This document shows, piece after piece, positions 16,950 to 25,875 of a stretch of DNA of 64,000 nucleotides. The notes below the pieces were generated by a model, which did no database searches, was not told where the DNA came from, and worked only from the letters and a program-made list of their open reading frames with translations. Source of the stretch: Pseudothauera nasutitermitis (lineage in GTDB: Bacteria; Pseudomonadota; Gammaproteobacteria; Burkholderiales; Rhodocyclaceae); the NCBI RefSeq assembly GCF_004801295.1, contig NZ_SSOC01000003.1:186001-250000 (forward strand), read 5' to 3'. Position numbers and translations under genes: made by a program. Within the stretch, counting starts at the first letter, position 1. Every line of letters starts with the position of its first letter.

Positions 16950-19108
16950 CCGGCACCTCCCTGCAGGGCCAGCAGATGCGCGTAGCGCCCGCCTTCGAGC
17001 CCGGCGAGTTCGTCGTGCGTGCCGGTTTCGACGATTTCGCCCTTGTCCATGACCACGATGCGGTTCGCCCCGCGCACGGCCGACAGGCGGTGGGCGATGA
17101 TGATCACCGTGCGCCCGCGGCAGATGGCGCGCATGTTGGCCTGGATGATGCGTTCGGATTCGTAGTCGAGCGCGCTGGTGGCCTCGTCGAAGATCAGGAT
17201 GCGCGGCTGGCCCATCAGCGCGCGGGCAATGGCGATGCGCTGGCGCTGCCCGCCGGAGAGCGTGGCACCGTGCTCGCCCACCACGGTGTCGTAGCCGTCC
17301 GGCAGTTCCAGGATGAAGTCGTGCGCGCCGGCCAGCTTCGCCGCCTCGATCACCGCCTCGATGGGCGCGCCGGGGTCCACCAGCGCGATGTTCTCGCGGA
17401 TCGTGCGGTTGAACAGCAGGTTCTCCTGCAGCACCACGCCGATCTGGCGGCGCAGCGAGGCGGCGTCGGCCTGCGCCAGGTCGATGCCATCGACCAGCAC
17501 CCGCCCGCGCTCGGGCACGAACAGGCGCTGCACCAGCCGCGTGAGCGTGCTCTTGCCCGAACCGGAACGCCCGACGATGCCCACCACCTCGCCGGGCGCG
17601 ATCGTCAGGCTGACCCCACGCAGCGCCTCGGGGCCGTCCGGGCGGTAGCGGAAGCGCACCTGGTCGAATTCGATGCGCCCGGCCAGCGGCGGCAGGGTCG
17701 AGCGGTTGCCGGTGGCCAGTTCCGTGCGCGTGTTGAGGATGTCACCCAGGCGCTGCACGGAGATGCCCACCTGCTGGAAATCGGTCCATAACTGCGCCAG
17801 CCGCATGATCGGCTGCGCCACCCGGCCGGCCAGCATGTTGAAGGCGATCAACTGCCCCACGCTCAGTTCGCCTTCGATGACCAGCCGCGCACCCAGCCAC
17901 AGCGTGCCCACGGTGACCAGCTTGCCCACCAGATTCACGCCTTCGTGGGCGATGGTGGACAGGGTGTTGGCGCGGAAGCTCGCCGACACGTAGGCCGCCA
18001 GCTGGTTGTCCCAGCGGCGGGTCATCTGCGGCTCCACCGCCATGCTCTTGACCGTATCGACGCCCGATACCGCCTCCACCAGAAAGGCCTGGTTTTCCGC
18101 GCCCCGGTTGAACTTCTCGTGCAGGCGCGCGCGCAGCAACGGGGTGATGGACAGGGAAATCACCGCGTACAGCGGCAGCGAGGCCAGCACCACCAGCGTG
18201 AGCCAGCCACTGTAGAGCAGCATCACGGCGATGAACACCACCGAGAAGAACACGTCCAGCACCACGGTGATGGCGTTGCCGGTGAGAAAGGCGCGGATGT
18301 TCTCCAGTTCACGCACGCGCGCCACCGAATCGCCCACCCGGCGGGCCTGGAAGTAGGCCAGCGGCAGCGCCAGCAGGTGGCGGAAGAGCCGCGCGCCCAG
18401 TTCCACGTCGATGCGGCTGGTGGTGTGGGCGAACACGTAGCTGCGCAGGCCCGAGAGCAACACCTCGAACACCGACACCGCCAGCAGCCCGATGGCGATC
18501 ACGTCCAGGGTGGTGAGCCCGCGATGCACCAGCACCTTGTCCATCACCACCTGGAAGAACAGCGGCGTGACCAGCGCGAAGAGGTTGAGCGCGAACGACA
18601 CCGCCAGCACCTCGCCGATCAGCCGCCGGTGCTTGACCAGCGCGGGCACGAACCAGGAAAAATCGAAGCGCGCCATCTCGCCCGCGAGCGAGGCGCGCGA
18701 GGTGAACAGGATCAGTTCGCCCGTCCAGCGTTCCGCGAACTCCGCGCGCGCCACCACCTGCGGGCGCCCGGCACGGGGGTCCTGGATCAGTACCTTGTCT
18801 TCGTCGGCGCGCGCGAGCACCACAAAGCCGCCTTCAGCGGTCAGCGCCACGGCCGGCAGCGGCGTGCGCGCCAGGCGCTCCAGCGGAGTCGTCACGCGCT
18901 TGGCCTGCAGGCCGAGCTTCTTCGCGGCCAGCAGGATCTCGGCCACGCCGAACGGCGCGCCATCCACCACGTATTCGTGCGCCAACTGGTCCGGGTCGGC
19001 CGCCACGCCATGAAAGCGAGCCAGCATCACCAGGCAGGCCAGACCCGTATCGGGCTGGCGCGCGCTGGCCGCATCCTCCGGCGCAAGGGCGAGGGATTCT
19101 TCTGTCAT
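16946..19108 (-). CDS. HlyB-type ABC exporter of the RTX protein
   Basis: 720-residue type I secretion permease/ATPase. An N-terminal C39-like domain (about residues 15-145) reads DTGLACLVMLARFHG. The usual catalytic Cys of C39 peptidases (DCGLACL) is Thr here, so this is a non-proteolytic docking domain as in HlyB. Six-helix ABC membrane domain about 160-440; ATPase domain with Walker A GRSGSGKST, LSGGQRQRIAIARAL and Walker B ILIFDEATSALD. It lies directly downstream of the RTX gene and overlaps the adaptor gene, so the three form one export unit. Confidence 0.94.
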   Translation of the reverse strand: MTEESLALAPEDAASARQPDTGLACLVMLARFHGVAADPDQLAHEYVVDGAPFGVAEILLAAKKLGLQAKRVTTPLERLARTPLPAVALTAEGGFVVLARADEDKVLIQDPRAGRPQVVARAEFAERWTGELILFTSRASLAGEMARFDFSWFVPALVKHRRLIGEVLAVSFALNLFALVTPLFFQVVMDKVLVHRGLTTLDVIAIGLLAVSVFEVLLSGLRSYVFAHTTSRIDVELGARLFRHLLALPLAYFQARRVGDSVARVRELENIRAFLTGNAITVVLDVFFSVVFIAVMLLYSGWLTLVVLASLPLYAVISLSITPLLRARLHEKFNRGAENQAFLVEAVSGVDTVKSMAVEPQMTRRWDNQLAAYVSASFRANTLSTIAHEGVNLVGKLVTVGTLWLGARLVIEGELSVGQLIAFNMLAGRVAQPIMRLAQLWTDFQQVGISVQRLGDILNTRTELATGNRSTLPPLAGRIEFDQVRFRYRPDGPEALRGVSLTIAPGEVVGIVGRSGSGKSTLTRLVQRLFVPERGRVLVDGIDLAQADAASLRRQIGVVLQENLLFNRTIRENIALVDPGAPIEAVIEAAKLAGAHDFILELPDGYDTVVGEHGATLSGGQRQRIAIARALMGQPRILIFDEATSALDYESERIIQANMRAICRGRTVIIIAHRLSAVRGANRIVVMDKGEIVETGTHDELAGLEGGRYAHLLALQGGAG

Positions 19109-19214
19109 CGGGTATCGGGGCGCGCAGGGAGCCCAACGCGGGCACCTGCGCGCGAAACGAGGGGAATCGGAACCGCCACGGCCGGCCTCGCAGCCCGCCG
19201 TGGCGCCTTCGGCA

Positions 19215-22200
19215 CTACTGCCAGTTGGCTGCGATCACCGCATCGAGCGTCTCGCGGTAATTCCCCGACAGGCAGGTCTCACCGGCCGCAGGCGGCGAGA
19301 AGGCCGCCATCGCGGACACCAGCGCCGCGACCTGGCCGTGCAACAGCACCGCCCCACCACCAGCATGGAACTGCTCGACGCGGTAGGCCGAACCGGAGTA
19401 CCAGTTGTTGATCGTCACCTGGTCGTCGGTGCCGATCACGCTCACTTGCAGGTGATTGCCATTGCGGCTGAACCAGAGCTGGTCGGATGCGATGTCGTCC
19501 CCGAAGAACAGGCGATCGGCGTTACCTGACGTCGTGTCGTAGTCGTACACCGTGTCCTGCCCGTATCCGCGTCCGAACAGGTAGGTGTCGCTCCCGGTGC
19601 CACCGACCAGGTAGTCGTTGCCGGCGCCGCCGTCCAGGGTATCGTTGCCCGCCTCGCCGTACAGCGAGTCATTGCCCTCCCCGCCGTACAGCACGTCGTT
19701 GCCCGCGCCGGCGTAGATCACATCATCACCCGCACCGCCGTCGATGCGCTCATTCGACGCCGTGAACGTGATGCTGTCGTTGCCCTCGCTCAACTGGATA
19801 TCGTAGGCCGCGTACAGCTGATTGACCGTCAGGCTCTTGCCGTCCGAGAACTCGAACCGATTGACCTGGTAGTTGCTCCCCAAGTAGTGGCTCCTGAGTG
19901 TCACCCGGTCCGACTCCCCGTACGCCAGGATCAGGTCGTCGCCCGCACGGAACACCCCGCTCAGGCCATCCGAGGCCACATCCTCGAAACGCACCACGTC
20001 GATCCGGTTCGTGGAGGCATTGTAGTTGTAGACCCTATCCTGGCCCGAACCCACCCGGAACAGATAGGTGTCACTCCCATTGCCACCGACCAGATAGTCA
20101 TTGCCGGCGCCGCCGTCCAGGGTATCGTTGCCCGCCTCGCCGTACAGCGAGTCGTTACCCTCCCCGCCGTACAGCACGTCGTTGCCCGCGCCGGCGTAGA
20201 TCACATCATCACCCGCCCCGCCGTCGATGCGCTCATTCGACGCCGTGAACGTGATGCTGTCGTTGCCCTCGCTCAACTGGATGTCGTAGGCCGCGTACAG
20301 CTGATTGACCGTCAGGCTCTTGCCGTCCGAGAACTCGAACCGATTGACCTGGTAGTTGCTCCCCAGATAGTGGCTCCTGAGTGTCACCCGGTCCGACTCC
20401 CCGTACGCCAGGATCAGGTCGTCGCCCGCACGGAACACCCCGCTCAGGCCATCCGAGGCCACATCCTCGAAACGCACCACGTCGATCCGGTTCGTGGAGG
20501 CATCGTAGTTGTAGACCCTATCCTGGCCCGAACCCACCCGGAACAGATAGGTGTCACTCCCATTGCCACCGACCAGATAGTCGTTGCCGGCGCCGCCGTC
20601 CAGGGTATCGTTGCCCGCCTCGCCGTACAGCGAGTCGTTGCCCTCCCCGCCGTACAGCACGTCGTTGCCCGCGCCGGCGTAGATCACATCATCACCCGCA
20701 CCGCCGTCGATGCGCTCATTCGACGCCGTGAACGTGATGCTGTCGTTGCCCTCGCTCAACTGGATATCGTAGGCCGCGTACAGCTGATTGACCGTCAGAC
20801 TCTTGCCATCCGAGAACTCGAACCGATTGACCTGGTAGGAATTTCCCAGGTAGTGGCTCCTGAGTGTCACCCGGTCCGACTCCCCGTATGCCAGGATCAG
20901 GTCGTCGCCCGCACGGAACACCCCGCTCAGGCCATCCGAGGCCACATCCTCGAAACGCACCACGTCGATCCGGTTCGTGGAGGCATCGTAGTTGTAGACC
21001 CTATCCTGGCCCGAACCCACCCGGAACAGATAGGTGTCACTCCCATTGCCACCGACCAGATAGTCGTTGCCGGCGCCGCCGTCCAGGGTATCGTTGCCCG
21101 CCTCGCCGTACAGCGAGTCGTTGCCCTCCCCGCCGTACAGCACGTCGTTGCCCGCGCCAGCGTAGATCACATCATCGCCCGCACCGCCATTCAGGGTGTC
21201 GTTGCCTGCATCCCCGTACAGCGTGTCGTTGCCACTTCCTCCAAGCACTATGTCTCGACCGCTACCACCCGACAGCGTTACACCTTCCGAAGACCCTATC
21301 AGTATTTCATCCGCAGAAGTACCGCTGACATTAGCCCCTGGCTCTCCATAAACAACTTTGGCATTCCCTGCCAAAACCACGGCCGCCAACAAACTGCCCG
21401 AGCCCCCCAAGTGATGAACAAAGGAATCAATTTCCAGTCCCTCAATACCCTCCACTGCAGATAACAGATGACTAAATGATTGTGCCAGACCGACCGCTTG
21501 CAATCTGTCTGTCGCATACAGCTCATTCAAATGTTCCGCTACTGTCGCAAGACTGAATTGCAGACCATCATCGCTCCAGACCAGTCCGATCTGCTCGATC
21601 AGTGCCTGCAAGTGTGTACCCCGCATCAACCCCTGGTAAAGCTCGGCATGGAGAGTCTGAAAAGCCTCTTCGAGCACCAGCGCCGCCTGAGGTCCCGGAT
21701 TCTTACCCCAGCTCCCTGTTTGATTGTAGCCATCCCCCAAAAAGGTTTCGAGAGCCACCAATTTGCGCGCATCGATGTTTGCACCCCGACTGTTCGCCGC
21801 GATGTTCCCTGCCCCCGTCCACGCGTACAGGATCTCTTCCATTAGCTGGTGACGCACACGTGGATCGGTTTCTGCCCCGAACTGCTCGACCAAAGCACGC
21901 AACTGTCCGCTTTCATCCCGTGCCATCGCTTGATGCAGGCTGCGCACATTGCCGAAACCAGCCAGGTTGGGCAATGCGGCAATATCTTCGGGGACTTCGA
22001 TCAGATCCAGTTCCACGGTGTCCGCATAGTCGACGGAAAACCACACGTCGGTAGCCGTACCAGTACTGCCGTCGGCCCAGGTAAAACTGCCGACCTGTTT
22101 GTGCGCATTGCCTTGCGCGTCGATATAGGTGGAGTTGGTGTAGCCAAGATAGATCGAGGCGATACCCAATTCGTCCAGAGTCAGCAGCTCATCGGCCTGC

Positions 22201-22991
22201 GAGACGCCGTCCTGGTTTTGGTCTCGCCACACCCGCAGCTCCGACCACAGCACGTCGTAGGCATCGAACACGCCATCGCCGTTACCGTCCAGATCACGCA
22301 GCGCCGCAAAGCCGTTGGCCGCCTTCTGTCCGGTCGACAGCAGCGTGTTGTTGCCGAACAGTTCCGCCCCATCATCAATCACGCCATTACCGTTGCGGTC
22401 CCAGACCAGCAGGCCATCGCCCGCACCCACCCAGCCGCTCAGCTCCGCGAAACCGTTACTGTCATGGTCGAAGTGGATGCCGGAAGTTTTAGAGACAGTG
22501 GTGACGCCGTCGCCGTCTAGGTCCAGGATGATCGGAGAGGCTTGGGATTCGGCTTTGTTGAAGAGGTCTTTTATACGTTCGATGAAGCGGTCTAGTGCAT
22601 CGGATATACCATTCCCTATTTTGTCAAAGAGCTGACCACCTGAGCCATTCTGCGGCTCGCGCACAAGTCGGCCATCCTCTAACGCTTTACGTACTGCATC
22701 AGCGAGTTGATCGTTAGTTGCATTAGGACCAAGCTCCCGGGCTATTTCTCGCCCTACGTAATTATTCCACGCGTCCATTCTTGCCGCGCTTTCTTTTTCT
22801 CCATTTATCAATCCAAGTATTTCCCACCAAGTACCTGCATGATATGCGCTCTCGTAGCCATAATCCCTAGTCATCTGCGCGCTTGAATAAGCATGTCGAA
22901 ATGCATCTGCATCGCCATTGACCGGACCAGACAACCCGAAATTATCCGCGTATTCAGAAGAAATTTTGTGAAGCTCATCAAGATAGGACAC
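19215..22991 (-). CDS. giant RTX protein, candidate type I-secreted effector
   Basis: 1258 residues, GTG start after GGGGAGG. Residues about 1-110 resemble DUF6973-like toxin-associated modules: GDADAFRHAYSSAQM, then RMDAWNNYVGREIARELG. Residues about 150-330 are FrpC-like with repeated DxDxDG calcium motifs (LDLDGDGVTT, WDRNGNGVIDDGAELFG, DLDGNGDGVFDAYD, DQNQDGVSQADEL). Residues about 600-1140 hold nonapeptide blocks (GGAGNDxLxG type) alternating with a hemolysin-related module, in a 161-residue tandem repeat. The C-terminus (AMAAFSPPAAGE through AVIAANWQ) fits T1SS substrates. Exporter and adaptor genes follow. The 5' third is AT-richer than the repeats. Secretion is well supported; toxicity is inferred. 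Confidence 0.85.
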   Translation of the reverse strand: MSYLDELHKISSEYADNFGLSGPVNGDADAFRHAYSSAQMTRDYGYESAYHAGTWWEILGLINGEKESAARMDAWNNYVGREIARELGPNATNDQLADAVRKALEDGRLVREPQNGSGGQLFDKIGNGISDALDRFIERIKDLFNKAESQASPIILDLDGDGVTTVSKTSGIHFDHDSNGFAELSGWVGAGDGLLVWDRNGNGVIDDGAELFGNNTLLSTGQKAANGFAALRDLDGNGDGVFDAYDVLWSELRVWRDQNQDGVSQADELLTLDELGIASIYLGYTNSTYIDAQGNAHKQVGSFTWADGSTGTATDVWFSVDYADTVELDLIEVPEDIAALPNLAGFGNVRSLHQAMARDESGQLRALVEQFGAETDPRVRHQLMEEILYAWTGAGNIAANSRGANIDARKLVALETFLGDGYNQTGSWGKNPGPQAALVLEEAFQTLHAELYQGLMRGTHLQALIEQIGLVWSDDGLQFSLATVAEHLNELYATDRLQAVGLAQSFSHLLSAVEGIEGLEIDSFVHHLGGSGSLLAAVVLAGNAKVVYGEPGANVSGTSADEILIGSSEGVTLSGGSGRDIVLGGSGNDTLYGDAGNDTLNGGAGDDVIYAGAGNDVLYGGEGNDSLYGEAGNDTLDGGAGNDYLVGGNGSDTYLFRVGSGQDRVYNYDASTNRIDVVRFEDVASDGLSGVFRAGDDLILAYGESDRVTLRSHYLGNSYQVNRFEFSDGKSLTVNQLYAAYDIQLSEGNDSITFTASNERIDGGAGDDVIYAGAGNDVLYGGEGNDSLYGEAGNDTLDGGAGNDYLVGGNGSDTYLFRVGSGQDRVYNYDASTNRIDVVRFEDVASDGLSGVFRAGDDLILAYGESDRVTLRSHYLGSNYQVNRFEFSDGKSLTVNQLYAAYDIQLSEGNDSITFTASNERIDGGAGDDVIYAGAGNDVLYGGEGNDSLYGEAGNDTLDGGAGNDYLVGGNGSDTYLFRVGSGQDRVYNYNASTNRIDVVRFEDVASDGLSGVFRAGDDLILAYGESDRVTLRSHYLGSNYQVNRFEFSDGKSLTVNQLYAAYDIQLSEGNDSITFTASNERIDGGAGDDVIYAGAGNDVLYGGEGNDSLYGEAGNDTLDGGAGNDYLVGGTGSDTYLFGRGYGQDTVYDYDTTSGNADRLFFGDDIASDQLWFSRNGNHLQVSVIGTDDQVTINNWYSGSAYRVEQFHAGGGAVLLHGQVAALVSAMAAFSPPAAGETCLSGNYRETLDAVIAANWQ
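19574..21186 (-). repeat. 483-bp tandem repeat inside the RTX gene
   Basis: Identical landmarks recur every 483 bp: ATCACATCAT begins at 19717, 20200, 20683 and 21166. About 3.3 copies are present, nearly identical in DNA with scattered substitutions. Each encodes 161 residues: about five RTX nonapeptides plus a hemolysin-type calcium-binding-related module. The outer ends are more diverged. Copy number could vary by unequal recombination. Confidence 0.93.
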
Positions 22992-23004
22992 ACCAACCTC
23001 CCCT

Positions 23005-23502
23005 TTAATTAGACACGATACCTACTCTACGTTCTTCAGTTCGTTCATTAACAAAAACAACAAATTTCACATTTCCCCCGCTAACACATTCCTCAGAATT
23101 TTTCCCCACATCACTCCGCCATTCACCCTGATTACCATCCAAAGGGCTATGAAGAGGTGCAACATATCGGTCAACAGCATCAACAAATATCCTGCCATCT
23201 GACAATATAACCAACTGCCACTTTCCTTCTGAACCCACAAACCCAACCCTCTCTAACTCAACATTTATCAATTCCACAAAATTTACATTTTTCTTACTTT
23301 TCACCCTATTTTGATATGCCTGAAGAACGCAAACAAATTCAATTCTTTTTTCTTTGTAAGGGAAAACACCTCCAGAATGCCCATTAATAATATTACTGAA
23401 ATACACATCCAAATCTGACCTTCCAATTGAACAAGCAAACAAAGCCTGACAGACAACCATTAAAACAACAAACCTACTCACCATCATATTTGGCACCGTC
23501 AT
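23005..23502 (-). CDS. putative lipoprotein upstream of RTX gene, function unknown
   Basis: 165 residues, not recognised. The N-terminus MVSRFVVLMVVCQALFACS is a lipoprotein signal with lipobox LFAC (Cys near residue 24), so it is probably membrane-anchored in the periplasm. The mature part is mixed alpha/beta by eye, with three further Cys (VCVLQ, EECVSGG region). It is AT-rich, unlike the surrounding genome, and ends 13 bp before the RTX gene on the same strand. Position next to the RTX N-terminal domain makes it the first candidate for an immunity protein. In-frame ATGs at residues 6 and 7 are alternative starts. Confidence 0.6.
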   Translation of the reverse strand: MTVPNMMVSRFVVLMVVCQALFACSIGRSDLDVYFSNIINGHSGGVFPYKEKRIEFVCVLQAYQNRVKSKKNVNFVELINVELERVGFVGSEGKWQLVILSDGRIFVDAVDRYVAPLHSPLDGNQGEWRSDVGKNSEECVSGGNVKFVVFVNERTEERRVGIVSN

Positions 23503-23531
23503 TCAATTATGCTAAACGTGAAAATAGTAAA

Positions 23532-24185
23532 TCAATGAAACCAAAACAACGAAAAACACCCCTCGCTTATTTGGCCAACGCGCTTCAGATGCATCAGATA
23601 GAAACTATTTTTTATCGCCCTACCCTCCACATTCATGACACGAGAAATTTCAGAAATTTTCCCTTCGAAATCGCTACGATATATATCGCTATCGCAAACA
23701 CTTTCAATAATTAAATCATAAACATATACAACCATTCCAGATGGTCCAAATTTATAGACACCCTTATATTCAGCACCATTTTGCAATAAAGACAATATAA
23801 CATTCAAATAATCAAACACCCTTTCCAACACCACCTCTCCATTACTGGAGTAATACACATGCGGCCCGCCAAGCCCACTCAACGCATAGCTCAGAGGTGT
23901 CTTATCAAAATCCACAGTATCATTTGGGTCAGCACCAGCACTAAGTAAAAAATTAACCATACTCTTCCTCCCCCAGTACGCAGCCACAGCCAAGACCGTC
24001 CTCCCCTCATATACCTCTTTTATTAGATAAGGCTTCTCTTCAATATACCCAGCGAATTCTTTATACGAACCATACCTTATTAGCTCAGAAATATATTTCC
24101 AATCACCATTACTTCCAGAAAATGAAGGCATGCAATAAAAAACAGACATCATTGCCACAAAAAATCTATAAAAATAGAGCCTCAT
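23532..24185 (-). CDS. secreted ankyrin-repeat protein
   Basis: 217 residues. Signal peptide MRLYFYRFFVAMMSVFYCMP with probable cleavage near residue 24. Ankyrin-like helices follow: EGRTVLAVAAYWGRKSMVNF then LLSAGADPNDTVDFDKTPLS (about residues 60-105) and a second NVILSLLQNGAEYKGV (about 130-145). Periplasmic ankyrin proteins are common immunity or peroxide-protective proteins in polymorphic toxin loci (family knowledge). The ATG at 24185 is chosen because AAGGAGCTGAT precedes it; the frame is open back to 24209. AT-rich; sits in the cassette upstream of the RTX gene. Immunity role is a guess. Confidence 0.65.
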   Translation of the reverse strand: MRLYFYRFFVAMMSVFYCMPSFSGSNGDWKYISELIRYGSYKEFAGYIEEKPYLIKEVYEGRTVLAVAAYWGRKSMVNFLLSAGADPNDTVDFDKTPLSYALSGLGGPHVYYSSNGEVVLERVFDYLNVILSLLQNGAEYKGVYKFGPSGMVVYVYDLIIESVCDSDIYRSDFEGKISEISRVMNVEGRAIKNSFYLMHLKRVGQISEGCFSLFWFH

Positions 24186-24186
24186 A

Positions 24187-24744
24187 TCAGCTCCTTTTAA
24201 ATTTCGCACATTTATTCAGAACGACGTTCGACAAAAAACTAATGAACGACGAAAAAAGAATTGACATAAAGACCCATGTAAGCAATGCAGACAACAGAGC
24301 AAAAGAAAACAACGAAAAGAAAATGAACTTTGCCGGCCCGCCCTCCCAAACAGGAAAGAATAATATTCCAACGCCTATGAGCCCACAAAGAAACCAATCC
24401 ATAATATTAGGCACGGTCTTATCCATCTTACATATCATCAATGTCTGCCAAGAGTTTCGCCTAAAGAGAACAAAATATACAAACAGGAGCGGGGATAACA
24501 GCCACATGACCGCATAGTGATGGACAGCATCTAGACCGACGAAACTATTAGCAGGATCTGCATACCTTATAACCGGTACAACAGCCGCCACATGGTGGTA
24601 TACGGCATCAAAAACATGCTTTACCCCGAAATCAAATTTTATAATCAAAGCAAAGATTTCAGAGAAAACAACCCACACCAATAGCGAAGGCTCTGATAAA
24701 GCAGCCTTCACTATTTCATTCTTACTGACATTGCGTACACTCAT
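24187..24744 (-). CDS. four-helix membrane protein, unknown
   Basis: 185 residues, not recognised. Four hydrophobic segments: about residues 20-38 (LLVWVVFSEIFALIIKF), 75-97 (YAVMWLLSPLLFVYFVLF), 113-133 (MDWFLCGLIGVGILFFPVW) and 140-165 (FIFFSLFSFALLSALLTWVF). His-rich patches GVKHVFDAVYHHVAAVV and DAVHHYAV lie between helices 1 and 2. The start has a good AAGGGGG ribosome site. AT-rich; its stop lies one base before the next gene. It could be an immunity protein for a membrane-acting effector, but nothing in the sequence proves this. Confidence 0.6.
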   Translation of the reverse strand: MSVRNVSKNEIVKAALSEPSLLVWVVFSEIFALIIKFDFGVKHVFDAVYHHVAAVVPVIRYADPANSFVGLDAVHHYAVMWLLSPLLFVYFVLFRRNSWQTLMICKMDKTVPNIMDWFLCGLIGVGILFFPVWEGGPAKFIFFSLFSFALLSALLTWVFMSILFSSFISFLSNVVLNKCAKFKRS

Positions 24745-24894
24745 CCAACCCCCTTCATGCGGTCACATTCCCCACAGATAGTCATTACCTTACCCCCAGC
24801 CTAATCGTGCCCGCATTTGTAACAACTCATCCCATTTTATGAAACCCATGCATCAGCCATGCACCACCAAGCTAATCAGCCTTTTCATTAGAAC

Positions 24895-25194
24895 TCATTT
24901 CTTATCTCCTGATGAATTACCTTCCCAAGCCACCAAAAACTTAAAAACAAAAAAAACCGCCAAAACCAACAAAGAAACGATAATCAACCCGAACTTCCTT
25001 GGCGCTGCAACCCATAACACCAGAGCAGCCAACATGACAAGAATCACCGACAACAAACCAGCACCTATCAAATCAACCGACCTTAGGCTTTTCCGATCAT
25101 GCACATCGCAACCTTCCTCTGCTTCCAAGGCGTCCTTTTTATTCCGATTTTCTTTCGCAGAAAGCCTACTATGTTTATTAATTATGACATTCAT
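24895..25194 (-). CDS. small two-helix membrane protein, unknown
   Basis: About 99 residues from the ATG at 25194 (a TTG at 25206 would add four). A charged soluble N-terminus (about residues 1-45, KENRNKKDALEAEEGCDVHD) is followed by two hydrophobic helices (about 46-64 and 71-90) with a short loop APRKFG, then a short polar tail. No family recognised and no clear ribosome site. It belongs to the AT-rich cassette. The spacer 24745-24894 between it and the next gene shows nothing recognisable. Confidence 0.45.
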   Translation of the reverse strand: MNVIINKHSRLSAKENRNKKDALEAEEGCDVHDRKSLRSVDLIGAGLLSVILVMLAALVLWVAAPRKFGLIIVSLLVLAVFFVFKFLVAWEGNSSGDKK

Positions 25195-25221
25195 CGCGCA
25201 ATACAATTGTTTTGAGTAAAT

Positions 25222-25377
25222 TCATAAAGCATTACTATCTTTAGCCCCCGCCGTCGAATTAACAGCATTATCTGTACATGCATTAACAAACCCCCTCCAA
25301 GAACCATAGACATCATGTACCGAAGATGTCGTACCAGCCCCTTTCAGCCAGTTCCAAAAATCTTTAAAAGAAGCCAT
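25222..25377 (-). CDS. 51-residue ORF, unknown
   Basis: Short frame, ATG at 25377 preceded by AGAGGGATGAG: MASFKDFWNWLKGAGTTSSV, then HDVYGSWRGFVNACTDNAVN, ending GAKDSNAL. Soluble, Trp/Phe-rich start, no signal peptide. It resembles no family I know. It lies between two envelope-protein genes of the AT-rich cassette. It could be a small toxin, a leftover 5' end of a displaced effector gene, or chance; the ribosome site and composition argue mildly for a real product. Confidence 0.35.
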   Translation of the reverse strand: MASFKDFWNWLKGAGTTSSVHDVYGSWRGFVNACTDNAVNSTAGAKDSNAL

Positions 25378-25411
25378 CTCATCCCTCTTTAGCAAAAGTC
25401 AGCACAACAAA

Positions 25412-25816
25412 CTATCTAAACAAAACACCCCTATCCTTTAACCGATCCATATATTTAACCAACAAATCTGCACATTTAACGGTAATATTCGTAGCGTATT
25501 CATGAATAAACCTTCCATCAACACCAGAAATTTCTTTTAATATTTTGTCCCGCTCAATCAGTGTGGCATTTTTCGCATACAGCTCACTTGAAAAAACAAC
25601 GGAGAAGTTATAGTTGGATTTCGAAATATTCAAATACCCCTCCTTCTTTGAACCATCTTCCTCACCAGCAAACCTCAAGAAATAGTACGCAGCACAACGT
25701 GCAAACCCATCCGCCACTTTTTCGTCCCTCCCCTCGCCATCATCTGAATCAGCAAAAGCGGGCCACGCAATTAACATTGCAACAAATATCAAAACAAATC
25801 TAAAGATCACAATCAT
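25412..25816 (-). CDS. secreted protein of the AT-rich cassette, unknown
   Basis: 134 residues from the ATG at 25816. The signal peptide MIVIFRFVLIFVAMLIAWPA ends with AFA before DSDDGEG. The mature part has two Cys (FARCAAYYF, TVKCADLL) and a helical look, similar in style to Rap/Tai-type periplasmic immunity proteins, but I recognise no family. The frame is open to 25945; an ATG at 25879 would give a longer cytoplasmic lead before the same hydrophobic stretch. Neither start has a convincing ribosome site. AT-rich and adjacent to the abnormal glycosyltransferase end. Confidence 0.5.
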   Translation of the reverse strand: MIVIFRFVLIFVAMLIAWPAFADSDDGEGRDEKVADGFARCAAYYFLRFAGEEDGSKKEGYLNISKSNYNFSVVFSSELYAKNATLIERDKILKEISGVDGRFIHEYATNITVKCADLLVKYMDRLKDRGVLFR

Positions 25817-25875
25817 CCAAAATCTATAAAAACCCAACAATTCACTGTAAAATTCATATTTATTTTTCTCATATT

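Noticed and set aside
19574-21186. Regular repeats considered as a CRISPR array
   Set aside because: The period is 483 bp, coding and nearly identical throughout; no short repeat-unique spacer pattern.
19887-21464. 525-residue + strand ORF with internal repeats
   Set aside because: Its repeats are only the antisense reading of the 483-bp RTX repeat.
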